NCBI GenBank assembly: GCA_029762535.1
Contig: JARVGK010000029.1
Coordinates: 1 to 37,560 of the forward strand
DNA length: 37,560 nt
Direction: 5' to 3'
Source: Thermoplasmatota archaeon
GTDB taxonomy: Archaea; Thermoplasmatota; Penumbrarchaeia; Penumbrarchaeales; Penumbrarchaeaceae
Made by a program: the position numbers and the translations under genes. Positions within the stretch are counted from its first letter, which is position 1. Each line of letters starts with the position of its first letter. Under the pieces are notes generated by a model. That model was not told where the DNA came from. It saw nothing but the letters and a program-made list of their open reading frames with translations, and made no database searches. Below, in pieces: positions 1 through 8,210 of this stretch.

Positions 1-283
1 GAAGCAGATCTCGAACACGTCTTAAGCTTCGATGAGAATTCTCTTTCTTTAGCTCAATGATCTTGTTCGCAACTTCATCTGGAACAGGAAGGGAATTCCC
101 GCGAGGTTTGTTCAGCAATCCTTTAATCCCTTCTTTATCAAATCTGGTTATCCAGCTCTTCATGGTCTTCCAATCGACCTGGGCATCCCTTGCTGCTTGT
201 GATATGGATTTGTCCCCGTGTTTCACTTCGAGAACGTTTTTCAAACGATACTGGACGGTCTTATTGTCGTAGATACTCTGCAT
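1..283 (-). CDS. Transposase, N-terminal helix-turn-helix part (partial)
   Basis: Translation of the minus strand from the ATG at 283 stays open to the window edge (94 codons). It begins MQSIYDNKTVQYRLKNVLE and continues with a helix-turn-helix of the type SISQAARDAQVDWKTMKSWI. This is followed by RFDKEGIKGLLNKPRG, the usual linker after the first HTH in IS481/IS3-like transposases, and then a second helical segment (KENSHRSLRRVRDLL). The catalytic DDE domain would lie off the left edge, so activity cannot be judged. A 71-codon plus-strand reading frame overlaps it and is a shadow. The family assignment rests on motif style only; other HTH-DDE families (IS630, ISNCY) are possible. Confidence 0.75.
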   Translation of the reverse strand, partial: MQSIYDNKTVQYRLKNVLEVKHGDKSISQAARDAQVDWKTMKSWITRFDKEGIKGLLNKPRGNSLPVPDEVANKIIELKKENSHRSLRRVRDLL

Positions 284-324
284 GGGTTACCCACCTTGAA
301 GATTGGATGGGTAATCCTGGCTCC

Positions 325-362
325 AACTATGGAGTTTTAGAGTTACAAAACTAGGGAGTTTT
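325..362. repeat. Two 14-bp direct repeats inside the IS terminus
   Basis: AACTATGGAGTTTT at 325-338 and AACTAGGGAGTTTT at 349-362 differ at one position and are spaced 24 bp apart, about two helical turns. They lie between the transposase start and the presumed tip of the element. Such spaced repeats often serve as transposase binding sites; that role is inferred. Confidence 0.5.
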
Positions 363-381
363 GGCTGTTACATGACAGATC

Positions 382-483
382 ATGGAGGAGGATGAGGATG
401 AAGAAATGAGTGAAGAAGCGGATCCATTCTCCGAGGAGGGATCCTTCGGTATCGATGAAATAATCAATGAAGAAAAGAGCTAA
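382..483 (+). pseudogene. Acidic C-terminal remnant of a gene interrupted by the IS
   Basis: A 33-codon open frame encodes a very acidic peptide (MEEDEDEEMSEEADPFSEEG, then SFGIDEIINEEKS) ending in TAA at 481-483, 5 bp before the convergent end of mvhA. Going upstream, the frame meets a stop at 373-375, at the edge of the IS. The simplest reading is the 3' tail of a gene whose body was separated by the insertion. Acidic tails carry little family information, so the original product cannot be named. It might instead be a chance frame, since the stretch is short. Confidence 0.4.
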
Positions 484-488
484 CAACA

Positions 489-1949
489 TCAGTCCCGTCG
501 GATCGACCGGATCAACCTCTCGTTCTTATCATATATGTTGGCGATAAGGGGCATGGATCCTGGCATGGAGTGGGTGGCACAGCCGAAGCAGGGATCATAG
601 GCGCGGAAGGCCATCTCGACCATGTTGAGGAGGCCGTCGTTGACCTCACCCTTCTTGATCAGGCCTTTGGCGGCGTCCCTCACGGACATGGTTATGGCTC
701 CTGCGTTGTTCGTTGTTGCGACGATCAGGTTCGCGGTCTTTATCAGGCCCTGCTCGTCCACGTCGTAGTGGTGGATCAGGGTTCCCCTGGCCGCCTCGAT
801 CACGCCGAAACCTTCTCCCGGCTCTCCCACGGGGTTCTTGATATGCGTCGATGTGATCTCCTCGTCCGTAGCGAGTTCCAGGGCCCTCTCCGCTGCGTAA
901 AGGAGCTCTATCAGTCTAGCCCAGTGGAAGGCAAGCGTCGAATGTACGGGCCTTCCGCCCAGGGTCGAGTAGAACCTCTCGAACTCCTTCTGGGCAAGGG
1001 GGGTGGCCATTCCTTCGGCGGCGTTCAGTCTGCCGAGAGGTCCCACCCGGTAGAATCCCGATCCTGCTCCGTCCGTGAAACCGCTATATCCCACCCTCTT
1101 GAGGTAGGGGAATTTCATGTAGCTCCATTTCTCCACCCTTTCGGCGATCTCCTTCTGATAATCTTCGACCGGGAACTTGATGAGTTCCCCCCCGGAGGGA
1201 TCCGTGACCCGGATAAGACCGTCGTAGAAGTTCAGCTTATCATTTTCATCCACAAGTCCCATGTTGTATGTCTTGAGCTGATACGGTCCCTTGGTGATCA
1301 GTTCGACATAATCCTTGTTCTTCAGGACGATGTCCTCGAAGAGCTGGAGGGAGAATTTGGCGAACTCCCGGGAGGATCCCGCCATCATCTCGATCTCTTT
1401 TCTCTCATCCTCGTTCAGTCCTTTGGAGACGCCTCCGGGCAGCCCGTTGACGGGATGTGTCGCTTTTCCCCCGAGGATCGCCGTGATCCTCTGTCCGTAA
1501 GCGCGGTGCTTGATCACTTCCTTTCCGATCTCCAGCCCCGCCTTCTCGATCACTCCCAGTATGTTCCTCTTTCCCGGGGGAGCATCCGGGCCCACGACGA
1601 AGTCAGGCCCTCCCAAAAAATAAAAATGGAGTATGTGGTCGTATATGATGTAGCCGCAGTACATCAGTTCCCTCAGCTTCTTCGCGGCGGAGGGGGGATC
1701 CACCTTGAAGGCCGAGTCGAGCGCCTTCGCCGCGGCAAAATGGTGCGCAACGGGGCACACACCACAGATCCGGGATGTGATCTGGGGCATATCTTCCGCT
1801 CTGCGCCCCTGGGCGAACTTCTCGAACCCTCTCAGCTCGGGGATCTGAAGATATGCGTTATCGACATCCCCCGCATCGTCGAGGAATATGTTGATCTTGC
1901 CGTGGCCTTCAAGCCTTGTTATGGGATCGATCACTATTGATGTAGTCAT
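489..1949 (-). CDS. mvhA: F420-non-reducing [NiFe]-hydrogenase large subunit MvhA
   Basis: Large catalytic subunit of a cytoplasmic group 3 [NiFe]-hydrogenase that makes or takes up H2 and exchanges electrons with Hdr through MvhG and MvhD. The 486-residue protein starts MTTSIVIDPITRLEGHGK, the normal N-terminus of the family. Both nickel-binding motifs are intact: RICGVC with Cys62 and Cys65, and DPCFGCATH with Cys454 and Cys457. I chose the ATG at 1949 because it overlaps the mvhG stop as ATGA and begins at the family N-terminus; longer frames run into mvhG. It is the last gene of the 14-gene minus-strand cluster. No membrane segment is seen, which fits a soluble enzyme. The direction of catalysis in this organism (H2 evolution during acyl-CoA oxidation) is inferred from context. 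Confidence 0.95.
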   Translation of the reverse strand: MTTSIVIDPITRLEGHGKINIFLDDAGDVDNAYLQIPELRGFEKFAQGRRAEDMPQITSRICGVCPVAHHFAAAKALDSAFKVDPPSAAKKLRELMYCGYIIYDHILHFYFLGGPDFVVGPDAPPGKRNILGVIEKAGLEIGKEVIKHRAYGQRITAILGGKATHPVNGLPGGVSKGLNEDERKEIEMMAGSSREFAKFSLQLFEDIVLKNKDYVELITKGPYQLKTYNMGLVDENDKLNFYDGLIRVTDPSGGELIKFPVEDYQKEIAERVEKWSYMKFPYLKRVGYSGFTDGAGSGFYRVGPLGRLNAAEGMATPLAQKEFERFYSTLGGRPVHSTLAFHWARLIELLYAAERALELATDEEITSTHIKNPVGEPGEGFGVIEAARGTLIHHYDVDEQGLIKTANLIVATTNNAGAITMSVRDAAKGLIKKGEVNDGLLNMVEMAFRAYDPCFGCATHSMPGSMPLIANIYDKNERLIRSIRRD

Positions 1950-2926
1950 GGGATGACCCTCCTTTTGATAAGAGCAGAGGGAAGACCGTACTTGTAGAAT
2001 GTCCCTACAGGGTCCACCACCCCGTCGAGGAGCTTCTCCAGATCCTCGTCGGTCAGCGTTTCCTCGTCCTCGATCCCCAGGATCGAAGCGAGAGCCGAGA
2101 TCATCTTGCCTCCCTGATCGAGGGAGTTGGGCGTAGGCCCCCCGCAACCGGTGCAGGGCATGTAAGCATCCATGCACGGACCTCCGCACCCTCCGCGGGT
2201 GGCGGGCCCCATGCAGAGGATCCCCTGCTCGAGAAGACATTTGTCATCGACCTTCTCCACTTCGTAGATCCTCCTGACCTTTGCGATCCTCTTCTCGGAG
2301 CGCTCGAACCTGCACTCGTCGCATACGGATTTGGCCGGAGCTATCACCGACCCTTTAGGAGGGAGATCCCCTTTGATGATGGCACCGACAGCTTGCAGGA
2401 TCAATTTCGTAGGGGGTGGACATCCGGGTAGATAATAATCGACATCAACTGTCTGGTCCAGGGTCTTCACCGTGTCGAAGAACACCGGGATGGTCAATTC
2501 ACCCTCTTTCACCTCGCTTGAGGGCTCGGGTTCGACCCCCTCGGGGTTCTCAATGGAGGCGTTCTCGTGATAGACGGTCTCGAACACGCCTTTCTTATTG
2601 GACAGGTTCGCAAGCCCGGGGATCCCGCCGGTGGCCGCGCAGGATCCGAAGGCCACCAGCACCTTGGACTTCTTCCTCAACAGGTGCGCCAGATGCTCCT
2701 GCTCGGAATTTCTTATCGCGCCGTTGAAGAAGCAGACGTCGATATGGCCGTCCGGCATCTCCTCGACGTCCTTGTACTTGGTATCGATGGCCACAGGCCA
2801 GAACAATATGTCCGCCGCCCCCGCGACGGTCAGGATCGCCTCATCTATGTCAAGGACCGCGATCTCGCATCCGCCGCAGCTTGCCGCCCAGTAGAAGGCG
2901 AACTTCAATTTCTCGGTCACTGGCAT
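1946..2926 (-). CDS. mvhG: F420-non-reducing hydrogenase small subunit MvhG
   Basis: Electron-transfer subunit of the Mvh hydrogenase; it carries iron-sulfur clusters between the NiFe site in MvhA and the [2Fe-2S] protein MvhD. The 326-residue product opens with the proximal-cluster motif CGGC (Cys17, Cys20), followed by GSCAATGG and PGCPPPT. The C-terminal half carries the Cys-rich medial and distal cluster region (VCDECRFE, then CLLEQGILCMGPATRGGCGG and CTGCGG). No twin-arginine signal is present, so it is cytoplasmic. Its start overlaps the end of mvhD by 10 bp and its end overlaps mvhA by 4 bp, which suggests coupled translation. All expected ligands appear present. Confidence 0.94.
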   Translation of the reverse strand: MPVTEKLKFAFYWAASCGGCEIAVLDIDEAILTVAGAADILFWPVAIDTKYKDVEEMPDGHIDVCFFNGAIRNSEQEHLAHLLRKKSKVLVAFGSCAATGGIPGLANLSNKKGVFETVYHENASIENPEGVEPEPSSEVKEGELTIPVFFDTVKTLDQTVDVDYYLPGCPPPTKLILQAVGAIIKGDLPPKGSVIAPAKSVCDECRFERSEKRIAKVRRIYEVEKVDDKCLLEQGILCMGPATRGGCGGPCMDAYMPCTGCGGPTPNSLDQGGKMISALASILGIEDEETLTDEDLEKLLDGVVDPVGTFYKYGLPSALIKRRVIP

Positions 2927-3336
2927 TCCCCCTTGAGAGGATTGGGACCCAGTTCCTTGAGGGTCTGTACGAACTCGGTCACCACATCAGCGAACTTCTG
3001 TCCCTCGGAAGCGGATATGTAATCGAAGCGGACCCTGCGGGGATCCATGTTGAGGTCCTTCAAGAGCCTCTGGATCAATTTCATCTTTCGGTTTGTCTTG
3101 TAATTGCCCGACTGGTAGTGGCAGTCACCGGGATGGCACCCGGCCACGAGCACTCCGTCTATGCCCTCCTTGAGCGCATCCAGGACGAAGACTGGATCCA
3201 CCCTTCCGGAGCACATCACCCTGATCGATCTCACGTTGGGAGGATACTTCAAACGACTCGTCCCGGCGAGGTCCGCTCCGGCATATGAGCACCAGTTGCA
3301 CAGGAACGCTACCACAACGGGTTCAAAATCCGACAT
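2917..3336 (-). CDS. mvhD: Hydrogenase/Hdr linker subunit MvhD (copy 1)
   Basis: Small [2Fe-2S] protein that docks the Mvh hydrogenase onto HdrA and passes electrons to it. The 139-residue protein begins MSDFEPVVVAFLCNWCSYAG. The five family cysteines are visible: Cys13, Cys16, Cys42, Cys67 and Cys72 (in the GCHPGDCHY motif). The start at 3336 is chosen because it begins at the family N-terminus and overlaps the stop of the upstream hdrA as TGATG; the longer open frame is an artefact running into hdrA. It lies between the double-length hdrA and mvhG, the classical hdrA-mvhD-mvhG-mvhA order. A second mvhD at 8211-8636 is a close paralogue. Confidence 0.95.
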   Translation of the reverse strand: MSDFEPVVVAFLCNWCSYAGADLAGTSRLKYPPNVRSIRVMCSGRVDPVFVLDALKEGIDGVLVAGCHPGDCHYQSGNYKTNRKMKLIQRLLKDLNMDPRRVRFDYISASEGQKFADVVTEFVQTLKELGPNPLKGECQ

Positions 3337-6300
3337 CACTCCCCACCCCCCGGAGAGCAAGTGCTGAGGGCCTTGATCATGGCCAGGATCTGATCGTCCT
3401 TGAAGCCTCTTTGGCTTATTGCACCCGAGGGACATGCCGCCACGCATGTTCCGCACCCCTGGCAAAGGCCCTCGTTGACCCTGGCGTGCACGACCTCAAA
3501 GCCGTCCTTGACCTCGATTACCGAATCTATGGCTGTGTAGGGGCAAAGAGAGATGCAGGTCTTGCATCCGGAACAGAGGTCCTCATCGACGACGGCGATG
3601 TTGGGCTCCGCCTCCAGGGTGGAGTTCGCAAGGATCGTCGCCGCCCTCGCGGCCGCCGCCTGGGCCTGGTATATGGCCTCTCCCAAAAACTTCGGAAGGT
3701 GGCAGCTACCCGCAAGGAATACCCCTCTCGTGGAGAAGTCCACAGGACGCAGTTTCACGTGCGCCTCCAAAAAGAATCCGTCCTGGTTCAGCGGTACCTT
3801 GAGCATCTTCGCCAGATGGTCGTTCCCGGGATCGGGGACCATGCCCGATGATAATACGAGGTGGTCCGCCTGGATGGGGATATCCTCCCCCATGAGGGGG
3901 TCGTTCACTTTTACGAGGATGCGATCCCCCAACTTGACGCTGGGCATCCTCTCGGGAACATACTGGAGGAATACCACACCCTGCTCCCGCGCCTTCTTGT
4001 AAAATCTTTCCCAGAAACCGTATGTCATCAGGTCGCGGTAGAGTATGTATACCTCAGCGTGGGGGTTGATATCCTTGATCCTGATGGCGTTCTTCAAGGC
4101 CCCCATGCAGCAGGTCCTGGAGCAGTATTCCCTCCCCTCCTGCCTGGACTCGACGCACTGCAGGAATACGAACGTCTCCCCGTCGGAGATCCCTCCGGGG
4201 GGCGTCTTTGACAAATCTTCCTCCATCCGGGACTGGGTGACGATCCGGGGGTCCGATCCGTACCCGAATGTCGTGGGAACGTGCTCGTCCGCGCCGACAG
4301 TGATGATGATGGCCCCAACCTTCTCTTTCACGGGTCCATCGGGGGTCTCGATGGTGGCCTCGTAATTGCCGACATATCCGGACAGGTCCATGAGCGTGGA
4401 CCCGGTCATGACCTTCAGGTTGGGATTCATTTCGATCCTTCCGATCAGGTCCTTGAGCATATCTGCGGGTTCGATCCCCTCGACCGTGAATCGCAGGTCG
4501 TTTAGCCTTCCGCCGAGGCGGTCCTTCTTCTCAACAAGTAGCGTTTCGTAACCCTGGTCAGACAGGGACAGGGCGGCGACCATACCTGCGGCCCCGCCTC
4601 CTATCACGAGCGCTTTCTGGGTGACATCGACCTTCAATACCGGGATCGACTCGAGCATACGGGATTTCGCCACTGTCATGGAAATGAGGTCCCTCGCCTT
4701 ATCCGTGGCGAGACCCTTGTCCGAATGGACCCAGGAACAGTGCTCCCTGATATTGGTCATCTCAAGGAGATGGGGGTTCAATCCCGCCTCAGAGAGGCTC
4801 TTCTTGAACAGAGGTTCATGTGTTCTGGGAGTGCACGCGGCGACTATTACGCGGTTGAGCCTGTTCTCCTTAATGACGGAGGCGATCTTCTTCTGTGTGT
4901 CCTCGGAGCAGGTATACATGTTCTCGTCGGCATAGACGACGTTCTTTAGCCCACGGGCGTACTCCACGACCGAGGGGACGTCCACCTGATTGCCTATATT
5001 GATCCCGCAGTGGCAGACGAAGATCCCGATCCTCGGGTCCTCAGTGCTTACATCTCTCTCCGGGTACTCCTTCCTTGGGGTCGCAAGCGTCCCCCTTGCC
5101 TCCCTCAGGAGCGCTGCTGCGGAGGCGGCCGCGGCAGAGGCCTGCATGACCGCCTCCGGGATCGCCTGGGGCTCCATGAAGCTCCCGGCCATGAATATGC
5201 CTGGTCTCACCAGGGCGACAGGGTCCTTCTGATGGGACAAAGCGAAGCCGTACTCGTTGACATCCAGGCCCAGGTCCCTGAGGGCCTTCGTTCGGCCCTC
5301 GTTCATGCACAATCCGATGGAGAGTACGACCATGTCGTACGTCTCCTCGTGCAGGTCGCCGTTCTCGTCCTCGTATCTTATCAGAAGGTCGCCGTTCTCT
5401 TTCAACTCGTCGATCTCGGAGATCCTCGAGCGGACGTAACGGATCCCGTGTTCTACCTTCGCCCTCTCTATGTAGCGGTCGAAGTCCTTTCCGTAGGAGC
5501 GCACATCGATGTAGAATATGGTCGGTTCTATGGTCTTCTCGTGCTCCTTGGCTATGACCGCCTCCTTGGCGGTGTACATGCAGCACATGGCGGAGCAGTA
5601 CTCGTGGTCCACGGTCCGGTCCCTGGACCCGACGCACTGGACCCATGCTATCCTCTTCGGGCCTGCACCGTCCCCCGGCCTCTTGATATGCCCCTGGTAG
5701 GGTCCCGAGGCCGAGAGTATCCTCTCGAACTCGAGGCTGGTGACGACGTTTCGGTATCTCCCGTAGCCGAATTCCCTCTTCACCGAAGGGTCGAAAGGCT
5801 GGGCCCCCATGGCGAGAATGACCGCCCCGACATCGAGCTCGATATCCTCGTGTTTCTGGTCATGGTTAACGGCCCCGGGCTTGCAGGCTTTGACGCAGGC
5901 CATGCAGTTTATGCATCCCTTGTATCCCGGAGAGCCCTCCTTGTCGATCACGAAGGCGTTGGGGATCGCCTGGGGATACGCCTTGTAGGCGGCCTTCCTC
6001 ATGGAGAGCCCCCCCTCGAACTCGTTGGGGAGCTTTATGGGGCAGACCCTCTCGCACTCCCCGCAGGAGGTGCATTTCTCGATGTCCACGTATCTGGCCT
6101 TTTTATGAACGGATACCTTGAAATTGCCGGGTTCCCCACTCACCCCCGTCACCTCGGATAGGGACATGATCTCGATGTTGGGGTGCCTCGAGGCATCGAC
6201 CAGTTTCGGGGAGAGTATGCACATGGAGCAGTCATTGGTGGGGAAGGTCTTGTCAAGCTGGGCCATGATCCCGCCTATGGACGGGCCTTTCTCTATGAGG

Positions 6301-6401
6301 TACACCTTGAATCCCATGTCCGCAAGGTCCAGGGAGGACTGCACTCCCGCAATGCCCCCTCCGACGACAGCTACTGCACCTATGATCCCTTTATCGGACA
6401 T
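3336..6401 (-). CDS. hdrA: Double-length HdrA (HdrA-HdrA fusion), flavin subunit of heterodisulfide reductase type
   Basis: HdrA is the FAD and iron-sulfur hub where electron bifurcation takes place in HdrABC-MvhADG complexes. This 1021-residue protein is two HdrA units in tandem. Unit 1 (about 1-445) lacks the HdrA N-terminal domain and starts at the FAD motif VVGGGIAG (13-19). It has the TFPTNDCSMCILSPK signature (52-66) and a ferredoxin insertion (CTSCGECERVCP at 110-121, CINCMACVKAC at 163-173). Unit 2 (about 457-1021) has the N-terminal domain (GIFVCHCGINIG), a second FAD motif (VIGGGAAG) and a C-terminal ferredoxin (CSGCKTCISLCP from 943, CQGCGTCVAACP from 980). Unit 2 lacks the DCSxCIL signature and the ferredoxin insertion. 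The gene precedes mvhD, mvhG and mvhA, so this copy probably serves the hydrogenase. Confidence 0.9.
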   Translation of the reverse strand: MSDKGIIGAVAVVGGGIAGVQSSLDLADMGFKVYLIEKGPSIGGIMAQLDKTFPTNDCSMCILSPKLVDASRHPNIEIMSLSEVTGVSGEPGNFKVSVHKKARYVDIEKCTSCGECERVCPIKLPNEFEGGLSMRKAAYKAYPQAIPNAFVIDKEGSPGYKGCINCMACVKACKPGAVNHDQKHEDIELDVGAVILAMGAQPFDPSVKREFGYGRYRNVVTSLEFERILSASGPYQGHIKRPGDGAGPKRIAWVQCVGSRDRTVDHEYCSAMCCMYTAKEAVIAKEHEKTIEPTIFYIDVRSYGKDFDRYIERAKVEHGIRYVRSRISEIDELKENGDLLIRYEDENGDLHEETYDMVVLSIGLCMNEGRTKALRDLGLDVNEYGFALSHQKDPVALVRPGIFMAGSFMEPQAIPEAVMQASAAAASAAALLREARGTLATPRKEYPERDVSTEDPRIGIFVCHCGINIGNQVDVPSVVEYARGLKNVVYADENMYTCSEDTQKKIASVIKENRLNRVIVAACTPRTHEPLFKKSLSEAGLNPHLLEMTNIREHCSWVHSDKGLATDKARDLISMTVAKSRMLESIPVLKVDVTQKALVIGGGAAGMVAALSLSDQGYETLLVEKKDRLGGRLNDLRFTVEGIEPADMLKDLIGRIEMNPNLKVMTGSTLMDLSGYVGNYEATIETPDGPVKEKVGAIIITVGADEHVPTTFGYGSDPRIVTQSRMEEDLSKTPPGGISDGETFVFLQCVESRQEGREYCSRTCCMGALKNAIRIKDINPHAEVYILYRDLMTYGFWERFYKKAREQGVVFLQYVPERMPSVKLGDRILVKVNDPLMGEDIPIQADHLVLSSGMVPDPGNDHLAKMLKVPLNQDGFFLEAHVKLRPVDFSTRGVFLAGSCHLPKFLGEAIYQAQAAAARAATILANSTLEAEPNIAVVDEDLCSGCKTCISLCPYTAIDSVIEVKDGFEVVHARVNEGLCQGCGTCVAACPSGAISQRGFKDDQILAMIKALSTCSPGGGE

Positions 6402-6405
6402 CTTT

Positions 6406-7092
6406 TCACTTCCTCGTGTATCCTTCCTTTATGGCGAGCTCGCGGATGGCGTACATCAACTGCGGTATCTTTACCCCTTGAGGGCACTCGTCGAGACATC
6501 TGAAATGGGTGGAGCAGATCTCCACGAACCTGTTGTCGAACACCCTGTCCTTCATGCCGAGAAGGGTCCCCCTTATGACCTTCCTGGGGGAATAGAGTGG
6601 GTCCAGGTCCCTCTCCGGGCAGCCAGCGGTGCAGGTCCCGCAGGCAAAGCAGCTGTATATGTCACGCCCGGCATCGGTCTCGGCGAGCCTGTACTTGAGA
6701 GAGGGGTCCATGCCCGATGCCCTCTTCGTGCCGGTCAGGTCCTCCTCTAGCTCCTCCTTGAGCCTCTCCTCCCGTATCTGGTTCATCAAGCCCTTGACGT
6801 TGACCTTCTGGGGGCATTTCTCGAGGCATGTGTAATGCGAGGAGCATATCCATACGAACTCAGATGAGAGGACCTCCTCCCTCAGACCAAGTAAGGCCTT
6901 GCGGATAATGGTGCGGGGGTTCCACTCCTCATGGACCTCCTGCTCCGGACATCTAGCCGTGCAGGAACCGCAGGCGAAGCATTTCAAAATGCCCTCCCCT
7001 CCCTCGATCCCGGCTATCTCGAACTTTAATTGTGGGTCAAGATCCCTGGAATCGATGCCGTTCATCTGAGGGTCCCCCTCGTCTCCGTTCAC
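6406..7092 (-). CDS. Tandem HdrC-like iron-sulfur protein with Cys-to-His changes in both halves
   Basis: Two HdrC-type units lie in one 228-residue chain. HdrC normally carries two [4Fe-4S] clusters and links HdrA to HdrB. In each half the first motif is complete: CFACGSCTARCP (Cys38, 41, 44, 48) and CFACGTCTAGCP (Cys148, 151, 154, 158). The second motif of each half has His in place of the second Cys: CSSHYTCLEKCP (Cys83, His86, Cys89, Cys93) and CSTHFRCLDECP (Cys193, His196, Cys199, Cys203). The codons are plain CAT in both cases. No HdrB gene accompanies this copy. The start may be the GTG at 7092, directly after the upstream stop, or the ATG at 7065, which has a GGGGGA tract just upstream. 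Confidence 0.85.
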   Translation of the reverse strand: MNGDEGDPQMNGIDSRDLDPQLKFEIAGIEGGEGILKCFACGSCTARCPEQEVHEEWNPRTIIRKALLGLREEVLSSEFVWICSSHYTCLEKCPQKVNVKGLMNQIREERLKEELEEDLTGTKRASGMDPSLKYRLAETDAGRDIYSCFACGTCTAGCPERDLDPLYSPRKVIRGTLLGMKDRVFDNRFVEICSTHFRCLDECPQGVKIPQLMYAIRELAIKEGYTRK

Positions 7093-8199
7093 CTAATGGT
7101 CCCCCACGCTCTCGAATTCCTCTTCCTTGTAGAATATCATGGGCAGCTGGTCTTCGAGATCCCTTCCCGGGATGTACTCGAACTCCTTCTGGGCGTTCTG
7201 TGCGATGGGTATGATGATGTCCATCAACGGGATGTTCGCGGGGCAGGCCTGCTCGCACAATCCGCACTGGACGCATGACAGTATCATGTGGTTGAACCTG
7301 GTGATGTGGAACAACAGCGTGTCCGTAGGGGTCTTGAAGGACCCCTTGGACCCCGCCTTGGAGACGTACTTGTGCGCCTCCATGTTGAAGACCGCCGAAT
7401 CGAACAGGCACTCCTTGCAGTAGCAGATCGGGCATGCTTTCATGCAGTTATGGCAGTTTATGCAGGATTCGAAGAAGTCCGCGATCTTACCCGAGCCCTT
7501 GATATCGGAATGTTCCGCTATATGCTTCTCCCGGCTCCTGTCGGCGGCCTCCCTTACCTCAGAGACCGCCTTCTCCCTGGACCCATCGTCCTTGAAGGCA
7601 TCAAGCCCCATGCCCTCGAGAAGGGCCTGCCCGGCCTCGGTCTTCCCAGAGACCAGGATCCCTTTTTCCAGGTCCATGCCGAACGTCCCGATGACGATAT
7701 CCGCCCTGCCGGGAATGGGGTCAGCGCACGACCTGCAGGCGCTCCTTAGGAATTTCTCCCTCTCCTTGGGATCGAGTACCGCCGATGAGATGTCCTTATC
7801 CCCGGGGAAGTTCGAATACGTGTTCAGGTCGAAGGTCCCGGGGCAGTCCACCCCGATAAGTACCAGGTTCGCCGGGTCCGCCTGCTTGAGCTTGAATAGC
7901 TCGGTCAGCGCCCTCAGCTCACAGTTCCTCATGATGGCCGCGATGGGATCGTCGGAGCCTCGGGTCTTGGTGATCCTGGATAGGATCGTCGCCGTTGATA
8001 CAGGCATGAGAGGTGTGAATACATCCGAGCGCATCTTATCCGGATCGGAGACCAGCACCGGAAAGGCGGATCTCCCGTTGGGGGTGGTCTGAAGGGCCAG
8101 CACCGCTTTGACCTTGCCCGATGAGAGCAGTCCCTTCAGGAAGTCGTTCACGGCGCCGGAGGCGCCTCCTTTTCCAACAGGCAGTATGTGTTCGGTCAT
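7093..8199 (-). CDS. FrhB/FdhB-like F420-binding iron-sulfur flavoprotein
   Basis: Beta-subunit family of F420-reducing hydrogenase and F420-dependent formate dehydrogenase; these proteins pass electrons between iron-sulfur clusters, FAD and coenzyme F420. The 368-residue product has the family core (RNCELRALTELFKLKQA near 91, IGVDCPGTFD near 115, ACRSCADP near 154, the ADIVIGTFGMD stretch). Its C-terminal cluster region has CINCHNCMKACPICYCKEC (246-264) and CVQCGLCEQACP (309-320). I chose the ATG at 8199: it has a strong GGAGGTGA site 5 bp upstream, whereas the longer frame uses a GTG overlapping that site. It lies between mvhD copy 2 and the tandem hdrC, suggesting it is the electron outlet of that module. 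F420 as partner is inferred from family; NAD(P)H is possible. Confidence 0.85.
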   Translation of the reverse strand: MTEHILPVGKGGASGAVNDFLKGLLSSGKVKAVLALQTTPNGRSAFPVLVSDPDKMRSDVFTPLMPVSTATILSRITKTRGSDDPIAAIMRNCELRALTELFKLKQADPANLVLIGVDCPGTFDLNTYSNFPGDKDISSAVLDPKEREKFLRSACRSCADPIPGRADIVIGTFGMDLEKGILVSGKTEAGQALLEGMGLDAFKDDGSREKAVSEVREAADRSREKHIAEHSDIKGSGKIADFFESCINCHNCMKACPICYCKECLFDSAVFNMEAHKYVSKAGSKGSFKTPTDTLLFHITRFNHMILSCVQCGLCEQACPANIPLMDIIIPIAQNAQKEFEYIPGRDLEDQLPMIFYKEEEFESVGDH

Positions 8200-8210
8200 T
8201 TCCTCACCTC

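Larger units (their letters stand above)
1..372 (-). mobile_element. Right end of an insertion sequence (IS481/IS3-like), cut by the window edge
   Basis: The segment holds the start of a transposase gene reading leftward out of the window. About 90 bp of non-coding end sequence lies between its start codon and position 372. Read on the minus strand, the end begins TGTAACAGCCAAAACTCC, a TGT-type terminus of the kind seen in IS481 and related families. Two 14-bp direct repeats lie just inside it. The left end and the target duplication are not visible, so the exact boundary at 372 is an estimate. The element sits 117 bp from the end of the hydrogenase gene mvhA and appears to have broken a plus-strand gene whose tail survives at 382-483. 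Confidence 0.6.

Noticed and set aside
570..1940. A 456-codon plus-strand frame opposite mvhA.
   Set aside because: It lies entirely opposite the hydrogenase gene with its intact catalytic motifs; GC-rich DNA gives long antisense frames. No recognisable protein features.
1950..2240. A 97-codon upstream extension of mvhA.
   Set aside because: It lies within mvhG in another frame; the family N-terminus starts at the ATG at 1949.
5010..6161. A 383-codon plus-strand frame opposite the double hdrA.
   Set aside because: Mirror of a clearly coding sequence, low-complexity translation, no ribosome site or domain.
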